Source: Cannabis sativa (taxonomy: Eukaryota; Streptophyta; Magnoliopsida; Rosales; Cannabaceae). Taken from it: a stretch of 64,000 nucleotides of DNA. Location: assembly GCF_029168945.1 (NCBI RefSeq), contig NC_083609.1, positions 24,239,501 to 24,303,500 on the forward strand. Direction: 5' to 3'. Under the pieces are notes generated by a model that did no database searches, was not told the origin of the DNA, and saw only the letters and a list, made by a program, of their open reading frames with translations. Shown here piece by piece: positions 24,601 through 35,620 of the stretch. A program made the translations under genes and the position numbers. How positions within the stretch are numbered: position 1 is the stretch's first letter; every line of letters begins with the position of its first letter.

Positions 24601-25375
24601 TTCTTTGACCATTATTAGCCTGACCATTCCCCTTCGAAAGTTTCGGACTTTGATTCGAAGACTTCTTAGGCCTTCCTCGTTTGTTGCCAGAAGCTCCATT
24701 ACCGACCACGACCCCAGCTGAATCCCTGGCTATCACAACCTTCTTACCCTCAATACCGCAATCAACAGCAAAACTCTCCTTCCTTTCTGGCAATATCGCA
24801 GTACCTTCGGAGAGTTTCCGGCCATTATCGGACACTTTAACTTCACCGTCGACACAGCAATCATCAACAAAACTTTCCTGACATTCCCGTGCTTTCTCAT
24901 CACTTTCCGATATTTTCCCGTCATTTTCGGAAACTTTCTCACCACCTTCAAAGACTTCCTTTTCACCCTCGATACTGCCACCGACAACAAAACTATCCTT
25001 ACTATCGGGCATTTTCTCATCACTTTCCGATGCTTTCCCACTATTTGCCAATACTTTCTCATCACTTTTTACGACATCCTCTTCACCGTCAATACCGCGA
25101 TCATCAAACCTGTCTCTTTCACTTACCCGTATTCCCTCACCACATTCAGATACTTTTACTTGATTCTCAATACCGCAATCATCAATAAAAACGGGATTTT
25201 CTTTATTCTCTCGCACACACTCATCACTTTCCGTGACTTTCACTTGAACCTCCATATCTCGATCATCAACAAAACTCTCGTTAATTTCTCGTACCTTATC
25301 ATGACTGCCGAATGCTCCCTCTTCAGCCTCCGGCACGGCTTCGCTTGACTGTGTCTGCATAGCTTGCACTTCCAT
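10240..25375 (-). CDS. JMJ25: JmjC histone H3K9 demethylase, KDM3/JMJ25 (IBM1) type, 12 exons
   Basis: Model: complement(join(10240..10285,10588..10673,10893..11012,17807..17892,17971..18043,19018..19383,20323..20652,22185..22905,22989..23052,23255..23396,23494..23593,24174..25375)). All junctions are GT-AG and the sum is 3336 bp, 1111 aa. Order: acidic repeat region (about 20-215), AT-hook KRGRPKK (about 231-237), RING-like cysteine cluster starting CHQCQ (about 371-434), second cysteine cluster CNNCRTS...CSYDLC (503-535), JmjC domain. Iron ligands are H847 and D849 (KLHCDMSDA) and H1022 (GCPHQVRN), so it should be catalytically competent. The family removes H3K9 mono/dimethylation with Fe(II) and 2-oxoglutarate in the nucleus; IBM1 protects genes from CHG methylation. 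An upstream in-frame GTG is not a plausible start, so ATG 25375 is used. The last exon (46 bp, [14 protein letters not shown]) is the least certain. The symbol is by family; orthology within JMJ25-29 is untested. Confidence 0.93.
13785..14345. repeat. ~280-bp tandem duplication within the copia remnant
   Basis: Copy 1 is 13785-14064 and copy 2 is 14065-14345, both beginning ggtgttagagaattttttag. They differ by scattered substitutions and small indels. The duplicated segment includes the protease-region remnant. Confidence 0.9.
15687..15782. repeat. Two-copy 49-bp tandem repeat
   Basis: actacttgctttttttcaat and the following 27 bases occur at 15687-15733 and again, identically, at 15736-15782. 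Confidence 0.95.
16432..16829. mobile_element. Possible small TIR element inside the copia 5' region
   Basis: The left side starts agaggttgtttggc, and a second copy of that start lies near 16503. The right side ends gtcaaacagccttta, its rough complement. The arms are A/T-rich and pair imperfectly. No target duplication was found, so assignment (perhaps hAT) is tentative. Confidence 0.35.
18112..18256. repeat. Two-copy ~72-bp tandem duplication in intron 7
   Basis: Both copies share ctccagggaatgaag, catgtgattatgcaagta and actagcactaaagctccaa, with a few differences between them. Confidence 0.9.
18625..18674. repeat. (AT)25 microsatellite in intron 7
   Basis: An uninterrupted run of 25 AT dinucleotides, likely polymorphic in length. 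Confidence 0.97.
20941..22021. mobile_element. Possible ~1.1-kb TIR element in intron 5
   Basis: The left side begins gtttaagaaagcattttaag and the right side read backwards begins gtttagaaaggcgcattt. Both are followed by similar 'gcctc/cctcaa'-rich sequence, including gaggca(t/g) motifs about 80 bp in. No target duplication matched and there are no coding remnants. The similar 'ttttaaaaggcgtttaagg' near 16660 hints at a family present twice in this gene. Confidence 0.4.
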
Positions 25376-25894
25376 GTCCACAAAAAAAAAAACAAATTTT
25401 TAGACCATAGAGAGAAAGAGAGAGATAGTTTCTGAAACAATAGATTTGAAACTATATATATATCATGGGTGGGGTTGGGGAATGTGGAGAATATATAAAG
25501 GCGGATTACTGATTAGGGGGAAACTCAAAACAGGGAGCGGTAAATTTTGAAATTAAGGCGGCAAAACAGCCCTAAAAGAAAATAATAATTCTTATTAAAA
25601 ATTGGGGATTTAGGGTTTTTGTGTCACTTCTTCTGGATAATGATCAGAAAATATGCTTAAATATTTATTTAATGTACGGTTTAGTGCCTACCGACCTATG
25701 GTGATTGCAAAGATTTTTTTATTTTTTTGGAAATTGATGATAGGGATGTTCTGCAACTTTCTTTATTCTTACGGAAAGGAATACTGTTCAGTGTTATTTG
25801 GATACAAAATAAAAATAGAATGGAAAATGAGTGAGAATAAAATTGAATGAAATTTTTGTATTTTTTAAAGATGAAAATGTGTATTATATTAAAT
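25376..25894. other. Promoter and 5' region of the demethylase gene
   Basis: Read on the minus strand, a CT-rich leader precedes the ATG. Beyond about 25470 there is no recognised gene up to the LINE fragment at 25895. Confidence 0.5.
25453..25463 (-). promoter_or_regulatory. Putative TATA box of the demethylase gene
   Basis: tatatatatat lies 78-88 bp upstream of the start codon, with the CT-rich leader between. Placement suits a short-leader TATA promoter, but the region is A/T-rich and no transcript start is known. Confidence 0.4.
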
Positions 25895-26243
25895 TAAAGG
25901 TTCTTAATATAATAAGCATTTATAGAAGGAGTCAATTCTTCTAATCAAGTACAAGTAGAGTCCATCAAAATAGTATATTTAGCTAGCAAGTTTAGCAACA
26001 GGATTAGCAAACTTAAACAGAAATCTGCACTCTAGAGAAATTGGACACTAATTGAGAAATATTTATTAATAAACAATAGAAATCGGAAATACAAGATTTA
26101 GATGATTGCAATTCTTTAACCACTAAAAGAGAATTTGTTTCTATATAGTAAACAAATAATTGAAGGTCCTTTAGCCATTGCACACTATACATTAAAGTCA
26201 TAGCTTCCATCACTTCAAGGCGAAAAATACTAGGGAAAGGCAT
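25895..26243 (-). pseudogene. RNase H-like (RVT_3) fragment of a non-LTR retrotransposon
   Basis: The minus strand reads [20 protein letters not shown] and then [17 protein letters not shown], matching the plant RNase H-like domain found at the C-terminus of many LINE polyproteins. After a frame change near 26015 it continues NPVANLLA and LEELTPSINAYYI, then stops. Only the last ~115 codons are present. Confidence 0.7.
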
Positions 26244-26526
26244 AGAAATTTTTGTTCTTTTATTTGATAAAAATTAAAATAAAAAAATAAGATAAATAAA
26301 TAAATTAGATAAAAGAGCGTCTGCCCACTTTAGTGTTATGTGGCAGTTAATATGTCTTTTAACAGTTTTTTATGGTTTTGCCCAGTTTCCTTCCTTGTTT
26401 TCCCTCTTCTTCTTATTTTTCCATACCAGTAACTGCTACTTTCAATCCAAGTTTCTTTCGTTTTTGATTGTTTCTTGGCGGGTTTTTCTAGTTCCTTTGT
26501 TCTCTTTTGCATTCACTGTTGCGAGC

Positions 26527-27486
26527 ATGGATCCCCTTGTTGATCGTATGAAATCAACTATTAATCTAACTAATACTGAACGTTCTGTGGTGGCCATTAC
26601 AGACGATGGTGCTGCTCCTGCTGTTGGTGAATCTTTGGATCTTCTTATGGTGGTCCGCATTTTATCCCCAAGGAAAGTTTGGTTAAAACACTCTTCAACG
26701 TCAAATGGCTAAACATTGGGATGGGCGGTTTAAGGTAGTTATTTTAGAACATCATTCAGGGTTATTTTTTATTACTTTTGGTTGCTTTAGGGATAAACTT
26801 AGAGCTCTTCGGATGGAGCCATGGTATTTTCAAAATCAACATATAGTCTTGTATACGCCTACTGTTTTACAAAATGTCACACCCGAATCTATGGTTTTCT
26901 CACCATTTTGGGTTCAAGCATATATGCTTCCTTTCCTGAGTAAATCCCAATCTTTGGCTAAATCGTTGGGCAATATTATTGGTGAATTTCTTGAAGTTCA
27001 TGAGGATTCCTGTGATGAAGGTTGGGGTCATTTTCTTCGATTTCGGGTTCGTATGGATATTAGACTACCACTGTTAAGAGGTCGTATGATCACCCTGCCA
27101 AAAGTTAGGGATGAATTTTGGGTGGAATTTCGATATGAACGTCTTCCTGAATATTGTATGGAGTGTGGTATAATTGGCCATTCCTTTAACAAATGCTTTG
27201 TTCATCTTGAAAATATGGATAATGGTATTGACTTTGAATTAGCTTATGGCCCGAGTTTAAAGGGATCTGCACTTCCCTCTTTAAAGTATGACAGATATCG
27301 GGCTGACTTTTCGAAAGGAAACGCTTGGTCGCTCATCACACGTTTGGCTAGGAACACCTTAACTGCTACGATTCTGCAACTGAATGCGAGACCTCTCCCG
27401 AGTCCCAAGCCTTTGTTATTTGGAGAATCCTCTACTGAGAATATTTCTCGTGGTTTTCAGACTATTACAACAATGGATGAGACTAT
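26527..27486 (+). pseudogene. LINE ORF1-like protein (DUF4283 + CCHC knuckle), frameshifted and cut by an LTR
   Basis: It starts at ATG 26527 (MDPLVDRMKSTINLTNTERS). A frame change near 26670 leads into MAKHWDGRFKVVILEHHSGL and MEPWYFQNQHIVLYTP, the DUF4283 region. The zinc knuckle follows in the usual context: YERLPEYCMECGIIGHSFNKC. This domain pair is typical of plant L1-type ORF1 proteins, which bind the element's RNA. The frame runs straight into the LTR that begins at 27487, so the retrotransposon inserted here and the rest of the LINE should lie beyond the right edge of the window. Confidence 0.8.
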
Positions 27487-28247
27487 TGTTGGGTTTTATG
27501 CCCTAAATAAAACTCATTTCAATATAATCAGATTTACTTATTAATAAAGATCAGAAATAACATTTTATGTTGCATGGTTCACATGATTTATTTCATGATT
27601 ATGTATATAATGTATGAATTCTATTTAAGTCCAGAACATATGAATTTGTTAATGATTATAGTGTTGTCAGCACAGTGGAATATAATCTTAATTATATGTT
27701 TAAAAGTTTATTCCCTGATTTGTCAGTTCACTGGATTTAGACTGACATGATAATCAGCGATAGGTATTCTTACACCTTGGATAAGTGTTATGTCCTTTCC
27801 AGGGCATTGGCAAAGTTTACCAGTATCGGATGTATGGAGTATACATCGGAAGGGACCGATATTGAACTTTGATTAGATATATTAAATTTACCGTAATATC
27901 TATTCAATTCAATATCACCTGTTGATCCTAGATCAAATGATCTTAATCTTGATATGTTTAGGTTCGATCTCAAGAGTATTATACATGTTCTTTGATTTGT
28001 TAGTTAGGCCTACTTTTGGGTCAGGGTGATACGTACATTTTGGGAACATGATAGTACAATTGAGTGAGAGCGCTAACATAAATATGGAATCTATAACTTC
28101 TATAGTAATTTAGAAGTGAAACAATGATATCCTTCGAGCTTGGCTAAACAGAGATAAATGGTGGAGATCTCATTTCACATCGCTGAAATATCATTTATAC
28201 GAAGCTAAGTGTTTTAAGGATAAAATACATTGAAGGTGTAACGGTAA
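27487..28247 (+). repeat. Left part of a copia LTR, subfamily A (truncated)
   Basis: It begins TGTTGGG and matches 63081-63839 closely for about 760 bp (shared ataaaactcatttcaatata and following). It stops after acggtaa where a second, different LTR begins; the copy at 63081 continues past that point (ggtaacttagtgcc). The 5 bp before it are actat, the expected target duplication. Confidence 0.88.
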
Positions 28248-30150
28248 TGTTGGGTTTTATGCCCTAAATAAAACTCTTTACAATCTGATTAGTAATCAAT
28301 ATAAGAAATTTGAAGTGATTTATGTTTGCACGAATTTTTACATGCTAATGGTTTAAATTTGTTTATTACATTTACACACAAAATCAGTTAAATCCAGATC
28401 ATATGTTTATTCACAATTACAGTATCGTCAACACAGTGGAATGTGATTGTGATCATATGAATCAAAAGAATAAGTCCCTGTTTCATCAATGTTATTGGAT
28501 TTACACTGATGTGATAATCAGCGATGATGTGTACTTACACTTGGAGTAAGTGCTATGTTCTTTCCAGGACATTAGTAAAGTATACTAGTTTCGAATGTAT
28601 GGAGTATACATTGGACTGGACCGATATTGCAACTAAGTTAAGATATTACAAACTTACCGTTATATATATCTTTTTAAGTCAATATCAGTAGTTGATCTTA
28701 AGATTAAAAGAATCTAAATCCTGATATGCTTAGGCTCAACTCAGGAGTAGTATTCATGTTCTTTGATTTATTAGTTAAGCCTACTTTTAGGTCAGGGTGA
28801 TACGTATATTTTGGGAACATGATAGTATGATTGAGTGGGAGTGCTAAACATAAATATGGAATCTATAGCTTCTACTGGTGTATAGAAGTCAAGTGATGAT
28901 TCTCTTCGAGCTTAGCAAATAGAAGTAAATGGATGAGCTCTTGTTTAACTGACTAATTATTAGATCACTAAACACCATTTATAGGTAGCTAAGTGTTTTA
29001 AGGGGCAAAATACATTGAGGGGTGAGAACGGTAAAGAAATCCCATCCTGATGTAGATCATCTATATAGAGGATCTTTAAATCACAATAAGATTATAACAA
29101 TGGTTAAATGAGATATCATATTGATATCGTGGAACATATAATATGCTCTATATAAGTCTGAGAGTGCAATTCTAAGTTCTAAGAGTGGATTCAACGAAGA
29201 ATTAATAAGTAGAAATTTACTTGGTAAATTTGGTTCACTTATTGGAAGCTCAGCATATAGATCCATGGTCCCCATTCTAGTTGAGAACATTCTGCTTGTA
29301 AGACTCATTAATTGATTCGTGATTGATCAATTATAATTCTAAAGTTAGACTATGTCTAATTTGTGAATTTTCACTAAGCAGTGGTGAAATTGTAAAGAAA
29401 AGAGATTCTAGGTTTATTTATTTATTAATGGACTTTATATGTCTAGTTAATAATTTAATTAAATAACAATATTATTTAATAATCTATTTTAGTTATTAAA
29501 TAATTAGTTTTGGCATTTAAATGGTTAGAATTAGAAAAATGGCGTTTTTGAGAAAATAGAAATAAAATTTGTTAAAACTGCAAAATCAAGTGGGGCCCAT
29601 AAACCACACCATGGCCGGCCACTATTTGTGGAAATTCAAATTAATATTTTCATTATTTTAATGTCAAATAATTCCTAACCTAAACCTAGTAGTTGCCTAT
29701 AACTAGAAAGTGATGGCTCAGTCAAATAACATGCTTTTTATAACATCTTCTGACAGAAATTTCTCTCTTCAGAAAAACTGAGCCTTCCCTATTTTCTTCT
29801 ATAGGCCGAAACCCTCTTCTCTTCTTTTCTTCATAAAATTTCGACCCTAGTGAAAGAGTAAGTGCCCACACACAGCAAGCAGTAACTCAATCATAGATTG
29901 GAAGACTGTGAAGGATCAAACTCAAATAAGAAAGACATTTGGGCTCATATTTTGATTATACTCTGCTACAGAAAGGATACAAGGGTTAGAGATCTGAGTG
30001 GAAGGAGACATTAATTCCGCTGCATTAATGTAAGTTTTTTTTTCTTAACTTTATATGTGTTTAATTTATCGTTTTAGAAAGTTCATATTTAGGGTGTTAA
30101 ACAACATACTTGTGAGTAGATCTAAGATCCTGGTAAAACAAATTCCAATA
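28248..30150 (+). repeat. Copia LTR, subfamily B, 5' copy (1.9 kb)
   Basis: Starts TGTTGGGTTTTATGCCC and ends CCAATA, one change from the CCAACA that closes the copy at 46311-48204. It is followed by a primer-binding-site-like sequence. It is inserted in the subfamily A LTR immediately after ggtaa. Confidence 0.9.
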
Positions 30151-30152
30151 AC

Positions 30153-30166
30153 TGGCCTCAGAGCCA
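30153..30166 (+). promoter_or_regulatory. Primer-binding site of element B
   Basis: tggcctcagagccatgg lies 2 bp after the LTR end. The usual copia site complementary to initiator tRNA-Met is TGGTATCAGAGC; here two positions differ. The same variant occurs at 48207. Confidence 0.75.
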
Positions 30167-30429
30167 TGGTAATTGATTTGCTTGCAAGAAATTTGGACTT
30201 CAAAACGATTGTTTGTTATTTGGATGGTTTCATGTTGTATTGAGTGTTATATGATGATTGATTGATGTTTGTGAATTTTCGTGAAAAATAATTGAATATT
30301 TGTTTCTGGAATTATTTTTATTGGATAGTATGGAAAAAATTAAGCAAGTTACTTTTTTACAGAACTCAATTTCGATTTAATTTGAATTAGTTATAATTTT
30401 TTGAAGATTCGAAAAAAGATAGGGATGCT

Positions 30430-30660
30430 CAACATCACCCACGCGCGCGCGAATTCAGACAAGCAACGACCGAGCTTGCTGTCTGAATCCCCTCATGCGC
30501 GCGCGGAACCTTGTCTGAAGCCCCCTACGCGCGCGGGAATGCTGCAAATTCCCATTCCGCCGAGTTTTCTCGGCCCAACAGCTGGTGTGCGCGCGCGGAC
30601 AGTATGCTTGGCATACTGTCCGTACAGCTTGCAATTTTTTCGTTTTTCTTCGTTTTTTCA
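30430..30660 (+). other. GC-rich, hairpin-rich leader segment of element B
   Basis: In otherwise AT-rich DNA this segment has four GCGCGC runs and strong inverted repeats. One is a perfect 11-bp stem with a 3-nt loop at 30597-30621 (ggacagtatgc / gcatactgtcc). Another is an imperfect stem ttcagacaagc...gcttgctgtctgaa at about 30454-30487. No coding. It sits between the primer-binding site and gag, where packaging and dimerisation signals lie in retroelements. Confidence 0.6.
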
Positions 30661-31433
30661 TGCTTTTTCATGGAATTAACTTCCGATTTTTTGTGTAGTT
30701 TTGTATTTATATATTTACTATTCCTAATTCAATTCTAATTAACATAATTAATTTATTTAATATTTATTTTAATTTAATTAATGATATTAGTGTAATTTGA
30801 ATTTGAAATTAGCAAATATCTATCTTTTTGCTTAATTATTTATCTTATTTTTAAATTTGATTATATCCTATCTTATTTTTAAATTGGGAAATTTGAATTT
30901 CCATGCTTAAATAACCCATATATTATTCCCCTAAACTAAAACTATATATAATTAATTTTATATGACACTTTTTGTATTTTTCCCATAATACCCTCCCCAC
31001 CTACATCTACCCACTCCAACCTTTTTCTCATCAATTCAACAAACATTCCACCCGAAAGCTTCCACAACCACCAAAAAAATTTTCTTCTCTTCACTCATCA
31101 CTAAAAGCTACAACCTTCCACACTACAAGCTACCACACTAATCCACCACATTAGAAGCAAGAACACATACAAGCTCCATCAATGGCTAAGTAATTAATTT
31201 TTTTTTTTTTTTCTAAATCTTGTTTGTTGTTGTCATTTTTAATTAAAAATGTTGTGTTTGATGATTGATCTGTGGATTGTTGCTGTTATTTTGTTATTTT
31301 TTCTGTTATAATTTTTGCTGCATGTGAAAACTGGGATTTTGCTGTTTTTCTGCATTTTTTTTCGTCGGGCCCGATGCTGGCCCGAAGGGTGGCCCGACGT
31401 GGAAGAAAATTTGTTGGCAGGGGCGAAGACCCG

Positions 31434-31680
31434 ATGGGTCCGATGGTCCACCAATGGGTCCGATGGTCGGGTCCGATGTGTTTTTCTTATTTTTTTTTAT
31501 TTTTTGGAACAAGGGTCCGATGGTCCCCATAGGGGTCCGATGGTCGGACCATCGGACCCATCGGCCCAAATAATTTTTTTTTTTTAATTTTTTTTTTTAT
31601 TTTTTAATACAAGGTCCGATCCATCCTTGTGGGGTCCGATGGTCGGACCAATCGGACCAATCGGACCCTACGGGATTTTT
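31434..31680. repeat. Array of GGTCCGAT / ATCGGACC words, left side
   Basis: About ten copies of GGTCCGAT or its complement in under 250 bp, including back-to-back palindromic arrangements (ggtccgatggtcggaccatcgg). It lies just inside a 5'-UTR-like segment ending at ATGGCTAAG (31182), probably in a long first intron of the transposase gene. Confidence 0.92.
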
Positions 31681-31685
31681 TTTTT

Positions 31686-32730
31686 TATTTTTGTAATCTA
31701 TTATTATTTTTTATTTATTATTATTAATTTATTTTATATTGATTTATTATTTGTGTTATTAGTTATTATTTTATTAATCATTATTAGTTATTAATTATTA
31801 TTTTAGTTAATGTTTTAAGAATTATTTTTTTTTTTAGTTATTTTATTAACTATAAATTATGAATTATTATTAATTATTGTTTATTTTTTTAATCTATTAT
31901 TATTTTTTATTTATTATTATTAATTATTATTTTTTTAATATATTATGAATTATTATTAATTATTGTTTATTTTTGTAATCTATTATTATTGTTTATTTAT
32001 TATTATTAATTTATTTTATATTGATTTATTATTTGTGTTATTAGTTATTATTTTATTAATCATTATTAGTTATTAATTATTATTTTAGTTAATGTTTTAA
32101 GAATTATTTTTTTTTTAGTTATTTTATTAACTATAAATTATGAATTATTATTAATTATTGTTTATTTTTTTAATCTATTATTATTTTTTATTTATTATTA
32201 TTAATTATTATTTTTTTAATATATTATGAATTATTGTTTATTTTTGTAATCTATTATTATTGTTTAATTATTATTATTAATTTATTTTATATTGATTTAT
32301 TATTTGTGTTATTAGTTATTATTTTATTAATCATTATTAGTTATTAATTATTATTTTAGTTAATGTTTTAAGAATTATTTTTTTTTTAGTTATTTTATTA
32401 ACTATAAATTATGAATTATTATTAATTATTGTTTATTTTTTTAATCTATTATTATTTTTTATTTATTATTATTAATTATTATTAATTATTATTTTTTTAA
32501 TATATTATGAATTATTGTTTATTTTTGTAATCTATTATTATTGTTTATTTATTATTATTAATTTATTTTATATTGATTTATTATTTGTGTTATTAGTTAT
32601 TTTTTTATTAATCATTATTAGTTATTAATTATTATTTTAGTTAATAATTTAAGAATTATTTTTTTTTTAGTTATTTTATTAACTATAAATTATGAATTAT
32701 TATTAATTATTGTTTATTTTTTATGGTTTG
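31686..32730 (+). repeat. Tandem array of ~280-bp A/T-only units, four copies
   Basis: Each copy opens with ttttgtaatctattattatt, at about 31690, 31972, 32243 and 32523, followed by attattaattattgttta-type sequence and ttagttattttattaacta. Nearly free of C. No coding. Confidence 0.92.
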
Positions 32731-32950
32731 AGTAATAATTATTAATTATATTTTATTATCAATTAATAATTATTTTTTAATTATTAAATTTTTTTTATTA
32801 TGAATTATTAATTATTGTTTTATTATGAATTATGAATTATTATGAATTATTATTTTATTATCAATTAAGTATTATTGTTTTGTTATTAATGATTAATTAA
32901 GATTTTTTTCGGTGAGATTTTTGTTGTAAATTATAACTGTGTTTTTTTAA

Positions 32951-35620
32951 ATGTTTGTGACAGATTCAACTGTTAATGCGTATGTTATGTATAATGGTGT
33001 TTGGGAGCTTGATGGTAGAGATTGGATTTATAAAGGGAGTGCCGCTTTGACAATTGACATTGATCCGAACCTAAGCTACTCAGGTTTGGTTGATGTTTTG
33101 TACGAAGAACTGGATGTTGACAAAGCGGAGTATGACTTGAAATTGGAAGTAAATTACAAGTACGGGGAAAGGCTATGAGTATCCTCCTGAAGTTATTCGA
33201 AATGATAAGCGTGCAAGGTACTTTTTATCTACACTTGCGAAGAAGCCAGATGAATTTATTCCTTTGTTTGTGACTTTGTTAAAGAAGAATGTTTGCGTCG
33301 ATCCTAGTCCCACACCAAGTTTTGTTAAGGATAATCGTAGCGAGGTTGGGAGTTTTGTTGGTGCAGAAACAAATCCAGAGGTGTTGGTTGCAGATGTATT
33401 ACCTGAATTAAACAATATGATGCCGAGTGCTGATATTGTAGCACAAATGCCGTTCATCGATGGTTTTTTTAATGGTCCAGACCCTGAATGTTATGTTGAG
33501 GGCAATGATGGCGTGAGAGACGACCAAGGTGCGAGAGGCCCCCGCTTCTTGTACCTTTGAACTTGACTCCACTATCGTACCAAATACCACCGAGGCCACC
33601 GACACGGAAAAGAATGCCCGTAGAGAAAATTGTCAAACACCTGGTACTAGTAGTAGTCGTCCAGGCGAAACCAGTCATGCTAGAGGAACTACTGACAGTA
33701 CAGGTCCTAATAATGGTAGAGAGACCAATGATATTAGTGGTCCTACTGATGCTCGAGGTACCAATGTGACTGGATGGAGCGATCCATTTTCTTCTTCGAC
33801 AAGTTACGGTAAATTCAAGGAGAAAATGTATACAAGAGAAGACATCGAGGATCATAGTCATTATATATCTACGGGTGGCACACCAGGCGGGGAGTTACAT
33901 GTGGGAAAGTTTTTTAGAGACAAAAAGCATTTAAAGATGGTTGTTGGCCTGTATGCAATGAAGAAAGGGTTTGACTACTACGTTAGGAAGTCCGGTACTG
34001 ATATTTGGTACGTCACATGTAAGGATACAGATTGTGGGTGGAGATTAAGAGCGAAGAAGAACGTACTTTCTAACATGTTTGAGGTGAGTACATTTCATAA
34101 TGTACATACATGTTCCCTTGATCTTCGAGGAAAAGATAACCGTCAAGCATCACCTGTAATAGTTGCCCATCTAATTAAGGATAAGTTCACAACTGACGGC
34201 TCGGATCAGTTGCCCTCTGATATAAGAAAAAGTATGCACAAGGATTACGGGATCCAAATGAGTTACGAAAAGGCATGGAGGTGCGAGAGAAGGCAATACA
34301 CACGACTCGGGGTACACTCGAAGATTCGTACTCTTTATTACCTAGTTACTTGCACATGCTACAGTTGCGGAATCCAGGTACCATCACGGATTTTGTGGTA
34401 GAAGATGGTCGCTTTCAAGTATTGTTTCTTCTCTCTGGGTCCTTCTATTCGGGGTTTTAAGTTTTGTCGACCTGTTATATGCGTTGATGGGTCTTTCTTG
34501 AAGACTAGGTATGGTGGGCAAATGTTGTGTGCAGTGGCTTTGGATGCAGGGAGTCATATCTTTCCGATAGCTTTTGCTATAGTTGACAGTGAAAACCACA
34601 ATTCCTGGACCTATTTTATGAGAAAATTGAAAGAAACGATTGGTGATGTTGAGAACTTAGCTTTTGTTTCGGATAGGCACCAAAGTATTGTTCGTGCTTT
34701 GGATATCGTGTTCCCTGATGCACACCACGGTGCATGCTACCACCACATTATTATGAACGTCAACCACAAGTTCAAGACTGACGTCTTCACGAATCACATT
34801 TACACGTGTGCGTACACGTATTCAAGATCAGAGTTTCACAGAGAATTTGAGAACATTCGGGCCATGAATCCAGCGGTTGCAAAATATCTTGAGGAAATCG
34901 GATTTGAAAAATGGGTTCGGTCGTACTTTCCAGGGGTACGTTACAATGTAATGACGAGCAACTGGGCTGAGAGCTTCAACAACACAACTAAGGATGCAAG
35001 AGGCTTCTAGATCCAGCTGCTTCTTTGTAGCATTCCTGAGGTCCAAAGTCCAGAAGTGGTTTGCTTCACGAAAAGAAAAAGCTGACAAGTGGACGAAACC
35101 CCTAGCACCAGAAATGGAGGAGGACTTGGCATTGCATTTTGAAAAAGGTCGGTTTTTGAACGTTGACTCATGCGGGCCTTACACGTTGCAGGTTCACCCT
35201 GGAAGAACAGTTCTCACCGGTGGCGTAGTGGACTTCCAGGAAAAGAGTTGCACTTGCGGCTTGTTCCAGTGCATGAAGTTTCCTTGTCCTCATGCATGTG
35301 CTGCATCTCAGGAGCGAAGTATTAGTGTGTACACACTATGCTCGCCATATTACACAACAGAATATTGGAGGAGAACATACGAAGGAACAATTATGCCAGT
35401 TGGTGACGAGGATGATTGGGAATTACCTGATGACATAAAGAACATGACAGTTGGAGTGCCTGTTGAGAAGCAACCAGTAGGGCGACCCAAGAAGCAAAAG
35501 GTTGGAAGAATTAAGAACAAACGAGCGCTTGTAATGGTGAAAGGATTATCAAATCACGAAAATGTAGCAAGTGCGGTGCCACGGGACACAACAGAAGCAC
35601 TTGCACCTACCGAGGTTTAA
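32951..35620 (+). pseudogene. MuDR-type transposase gene with about five frame breaks
   Basis: Domains in order: N-terminal PB1-like region (from 32962, after acceptor gtgacag); a Ser/Thr/Gly-rich linker; the MuDR DNA-binding domain (GKFFRDKKHLKMVVGLYAMK, WYVTCKDTDCGWRLRAKK); the MULE DDE domain (VICVDGSFLKTRYGG with the first Asp, FVSDRHQS with the second); and a SWIM finger (CTCGLFQCMKFPCPHACA, near 35248-35303). Frame changes fall near 33165 (an extra G), 33510, 34283, 34430 and 35005; each flank resumes recognisable sequence, so these are mutations rather than introns. A possible start exon is ATGGCTAAG at 31182, with an intron spanning the repeats. Non-functional as read, but could be mobilised in trans through its ends. 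Confidence 0.88.

Noticed and set aside
22394..25440. Many plus-strand ORFs and extra minus-strand frames over the demethylase exons
   Set aside because: Shadows of the real minus-strand coding sequence. Only the chosen frames give the zinc clusters, JmjC motifs and in-frame splicing.
26338..26526. Extending the LINE ORF1 upstream to the first in-frame ATG
   Set aside because: The upstream 63 codons are hydrophobic and low in coding character. Known ORF1 proteins of this type begin with a short soluble N-terminus, as from ATG 26527.
31239..31587. Overlapping ORFs of 71-90 codons on both strands
   Set aside because: They are products of the GGTCCGAT repeats, with Gly/Pro/Trp-rich, repetitive translations, and overlap on both strands with no family resemblance.
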